The notes beneath the pieces are model-generated. The model ran no database searches, was not told the DNA's origin, and saw only the letters and a list, made by a program, of their open reading frames with translations. Shown piece after piece: positions 61,159-64,000 of a stretch of 64,000 nt of DNA (positions are counted from its first letter, which is position 1; every line of letters starts with the position of its first letter). The position numbers were made by a program, and so were the translations under genes. This stretch comes from Tenacibaculum agarivorans (lineage in GTDB: Bacteria > Bacteroidota > Bacteroidia > Flavobacteriales > Flavobacteriaceae). Location: assembly GCF_001936575.1 (NCBI RefSeq), contig NZ_MSMP01000017.1, positions 1-64,000 on the forward strand, given 5' to 3'.

Positions 61159-62901
61159 TTAATTAATAAGATTACCATTTGATTGTACTTCACCAGTTGG
61201 AATTGGAAGATAATCGTGTTGACTTGGCGTATAAGAGCTATTCGCAACCATAAAGTCAGGTCTAATTCTTTCTATAATGAACAAAGGAGCAACACCTCCA
61301 TTACTAACTTGTAAAACAGTTTCCTTATTAGTTTCTCTCCATACTTCATCTGCAGCTAGTTCATTAAATACCTCTGCAACAATCCCCCATCTTACTAAAT
61401 CATTCCATCTTTGTCCTTCAAAACATAATTCAGAAGGTCTTTCTACTCTTCGTAAATGCGTCATAACATTCTCAGATGTTGGACTTACCATAGGTTGTGA
61501 TCCATGAACTTGAATACTAACATGTAGTTGTGGGAACATTCCTCCATTATTTGTAATATAGTTATTAAGAGGAATTACACCTGCTCTAGATCGTACTCTG
61601 TCGATATATTCAATAGCGGTATTAACATCACCATTTAATTCTAATACAGCTTCAGCATACATTAAAAAGACATCTGCAAGTCTAATGTGTCTAAAATTAA
61701 TCCCCGATCTACCACTAAATTCAACAGCATCTTCTTGATCTTTATGATACCAATTTGAATGCTTTTTAATATATGCACTTTGTCCGAATCCCCAACCTGG
61801 TTTATCTAAAAAAGGGCGATTGTAGTACTCTCCTTCACCATTTCTTGGTGCAATAGTGGCTGTTAGTCTTTTAGAATGTATATTCGTGTCATTTACTGAA
61901 CTGCTTGGGTCAATCACATCGTTGATTAACATTTCGTGTAAATAATAAGATGCTAATACAGTATTAAATGCATTAAAGCTTAATTGTCCTGTTGCAGTAG
62001 ATAAAGTTGAAGCTTCAGCACCAACACCACCTGGGAAATCGTCTACTGCACCTCCACCTATACCAGGAGCTAACTCGTCATTATAAACTACTTCAAAAAT
62101 AGATTCAGAGTTGAACTCGGTATCATGTCTAAAGTTATCCATAATTTCTGGAGTTAAAGAGTATAATCCTGAATCAATAACTTCTTTAAAATTAGAAGCT
62201 GCCATGCCCCAGTCTTCTTCATATAAATATACCTTACCTAGTAATGATGTAGCTGCTCCCCAAGTAACACGACCTAAATCTTGATCAGACCATGTTTGTG
62301 GTAAATTAGATTTAGCAAATTCTAAATCAGGTTTAATTACTGTCTCTGTAATTTCTTGGATAGTAGATAGGTCTTTATTAAATTCACCAGCAGCAGGAAC
62401 AGTTGTATGTATTATACCTTGTCCATAAGTATGTGCTATTTGAAAATAAAAGAAGGCTCTTAAAAAGCGTGCTTGAGCTTCTATTTCAGTTTTACTATTA
62501 CCATTAAAAGTAACACTAGAATCAGCTGATAAAAGTTGATTAATTACTTGATTTGCTCTAAATACACCAATATATAGCTCATTCCATTTGTCTGTAACAT
62601 AGAAAGTTCCATCATTAAATGTTAAATTTCTAAACTGTAAAGGTCTATACCAAGGTTCTGTACCTGCAATATCACCTCTTACCATTTGATGTTGTAATAA
62701 TCCTCCGCTTATCGATTGGAATTGTAAAGCGCCATATACGGTAGTTAATGCAGCATTAAATTGTTCTTGAGTTTTCCAAAAAGTATCCTCTGTTATAGCA
62801 TTTGGGTTGACTTCTTTTAGAAACTCTTCTTCATCACAACTAACCAAAGTTACTACTAAGAAAAGAAGTGATAATAGGCTTATTTTTTTAAGATTTTTCA
62901 T
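61159..62901 (-). CDS. SusD/RagB outer-membrane lipoprotein
   Basis: A 580-residue SusD family nutrient-binding lipoprotein (lipobox LVSC, residue 22). It has the N-terminal TPR-like half (EAQARFLRAFFYFQIAHTYGQG) and the C-terminal SusD segment (RRVERPSELCFEGQRWNDLVRWG), quoted as RFLRAFFYFQ and LCFEGQRWNDLVRWG. It forms the lid of a SusC transporter; the susC gene is 13 bp upstream. The substrate cannot be inferred here, because no CAZyme is in the visible part of the operon. Confidence 0.95.
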   Translation of the reverse strand: MKNLKKISLLSLLFLVVTLVSCDEEEFLKEVNPNAITEDTFWKTQEQFNAALTTVYGALQFQSISGGLLQHQMVRGDIAGTEPWYRPLQFRNLTFNDGTFYVTDKWNELYIGVFRANQVINQLLSADSSVTFNGNSKTEIEAQARFLRAFFYFQIAHTYGQGIIHTTVPAAGEFNKDLSTIQEITETVIKPDLEFAKSNLPQTWSDQDLGRVTWGAATSLLGKVYLYEEDWGMAASNFKEVIDSGLYSLTPEIMDNFRHDTEFNSESIFEVVYNDELAPGIGGGAVDDFPGGVGAEASTLSTATGQLSFNAFNTVLASYYLHEMLINDVIDPSSSVNDTNIHSKRLTATIAPRNGEGEYYNRPFLDKPGWGFGQSAYIKKHSNWYHKDQEDAVEFSGRSGINFRHIRLADVFLMYAEAVLELNGDVNTAIEYIDRVRSRAGVIPLNNYITNNGGMFPQLHVSIQVHGSQPMVSPTSENVMTHLRRVERPSELCFEGQRWNDLVRWGIVAEVFNELAADEVWRETNKETVLQVSNGGVAPLFIIERIRPDFMVANSSYTPSQHDYLPIPTGEVQSNGNLIN

Positions 62902-62914
62902 GATAAATTATTTT

Positions 62915-64000
62915 TTAAAAACTTAATTGAACACCTACAGAAAATTGACGAGAAACAGGATAGTCTCCACGATCAACTCCTCTAGTAAAGATTCCATCAC
63001 CACCAACTTCAGGATCGAAACCTGTATATCGGGTAAATGTAAAGGGGTTAACAGATGATAAATACAATCTAGCTTTATCTACTCCTTGGATATTAGGAAT
63101 TGTATACCCAAGTGTAATATTTCTTATTCTCCAATATGTACCATCTTCTAAAAAGAAATCTGATCTTGCTCTAACATTATTATGAAAAGCACTAATTCTA
63201 TCAGTAGGAATATCAGAATTAGGGTTTTGAGGTGACCACATATTAAATAAATCTCTATGTCTACCTTGACCATAAGCATGTAGTTTAGCTCCATTATAAA
63301 TTTCAGCACCTTGTGAATAGAAATTTTGTACGTATAAATCAAAGTTCTTATACTCAAAGTTAAAATCTAAACCAACTTCAAAATCTGCTTGACCAGAACC
63401 TTTATAAACACGGTCATTATCATCTATATTATTATCACCATTTTGATCTACAAACATTAAATCTCCTAACTGAGCACTACCATCTATAGGTAAATAAGCA
63501 TCCAGCTGTTCTTGTGTTTTAATAACTCCAGCATTTTCAACTAAGAAAAATGCCCCAGCTTCTCTACCAACTGCTAAGAAAGTAGTAAAATCAATATTAG
63601 GTCCTTGTGATACAATTGGTCTAGCATTTGCAAATCCTCTTTGTATTCCATTTAAATTGGTAACTGTATTTCTATTACGACTAAAAGTAGAAGAAATGTT
63701 GTACTTTAAACCAAAATTAGTTTCATCTTTGTAAGATAAAGCAAATTCAATCCCTTTATTAATCATATCTCCGGCATTAATTACTAATACATCAAAGACA
63801 CCTGCACCACCGCCTGGTTGAGCTGTTCCTGATGAAGGAGGAAGTCTTTGCTCTAAAAGCATATCTTCTCTTCCATTTTCGTAATAATCAGCAGTAAATG
63901 AAAGCTTATTATCAAAAAACGTTGCGTCTAAACCTATGTTTTTAGATATGGTAGTTTCCCAACGAATATTTTCATCAACAAAACGTCTTTGAGAAAACCC
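62915..64000 (-). CDS. SusC/RagA TonB-linked outer-membrane protein (partial)
   Basis: The C-terminal part of a SusC family TonB-dependent transporter; the 5' end lies outside the window. The frame is open to the right edge and reads FSQRRFVDENIRWETT near 64000. Typical features are FTADYYENGREDML, GIEFALSYKDETNFG, NNIDDNDRVYKGSG, and the C-terminal FTRYTGFDPEVGGDGIFTRG with RGDYPVSRQFSVGVQLSF (a terminal Phe, as in barrel proteins). It precedes susD in the same operon. The internal ATG at 63862 is not the true start. Confidence 0.95.
   Translation of the reverse strand, partial: GFSQRRFVDENIRWETTISKNIGLDATFFDNKLSFTADYYENGREDMLLEQRLPPSSGTAQPGGGAGVFDVLVINAGDMINKGIEFALSYKDETNFGLKYNISSTFSRNRNTVTNLNGIQRGFANARPIVSQGPNIDFTTFLAVGREAGAFFLVENAGVIKTQEQLDAYLPIDGSAQLGDLMFVDQNGDNNIDDNDRVYKGSGQADFEVGLDFNFEYKNFDLYVQNFYSQGAEIYNGAKLHAYGQGRHRDLFNMWSPQNPNSDIPTDRISAFHNNVRARSDFFLEDGTYWRIRNITLGYTIPNIQGVDKARLYLSSVNPFTFTRYTGFDPEVGGDGIFTRGVDRGDYPVSRQFSVGVQLSF

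Overview
The window looks like a chromosomal segment of a marine, AT-rich member of the Bacteroidota, most likely a Flavobacteriaceae. The signs are SusC/SusD outer-membrane proteins, an UpxY-type NusG paralog, a GG-leader peptide of Bacteroidota type, DUF4097 and GH3-like proteins, and promoter -7 boxes of the TAnnTTTG type. Genus cannot be set from the sequence alone. No tRNA, rRNA, CRISPR array or insertion sequence was seen.

Layout. 0-2 kb: error-prone polymerase pair (umuC, umuD). 2-6 kb: a polymorphic-toxin locus, a 935-residue toxin with a C-terminal deaminase-like domain followed by two SUKH-type immunity paralogs, the second frameshifted in an A8 tract. 6-9.4 kb: Lrp regulator, HupE-like membrane protein, dCMP deaminase, S41 C-terminal processing protease. 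9.4-14.2 kb: an ECF sigma/anti-sigma/DUF4097 operon and an ECF42-type sigma factor with its YCII partner. 14.3-21.4 kb: a secreted class B1 metallo-beta-lactamase fused to an alpha/beta hydrolase, then GH3, M23 peptidase, nadD, gmk, yicC and an EamA transporter, interrupted by a 48-residue GG-leader peptide gene on the other strand.

The centrepiece (21.7-54.7 kb) is an extracellular contractile injection system (eCIS). On the minus strand a tightly packed 17-gene operon runs from a membrane-anchored GH18 hydrolase through a two-helix membrane protein, DUF4255 cap protein, an unknown protein, sheath, two tube proteins, DUF5908, LysM tube initiator, VgrG-like spike, gp25, baseplate J-like (Afp11), a fibre-like protein, Afp12-like, tape measure and AAA+ ATPase to a DUF4280 PAAR-like tip. 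Facing it on the plus strand are four large paralogs that share a ~190-residue N-terminal module with a DUF4157 HExxH domain and then diverge: two carry one shared payload family, two carry another that has glutamine-synthetase/amidoligase-like motifs. The likely reading is one injection machine with four loaded cargo proteins, the shared N-terminus acting as a packaging and/or self-processing module.

54.7-64 kb: a small lipoprotein, an UpxY antiterminator with a long structured leader and its own terminator, aspartate kinase, galE, and the start of a Sus-type nutrient-uptake operon (SusC partial, SusD, a PKD-containing surface lipoprotein) that leaves the window at its right edge.
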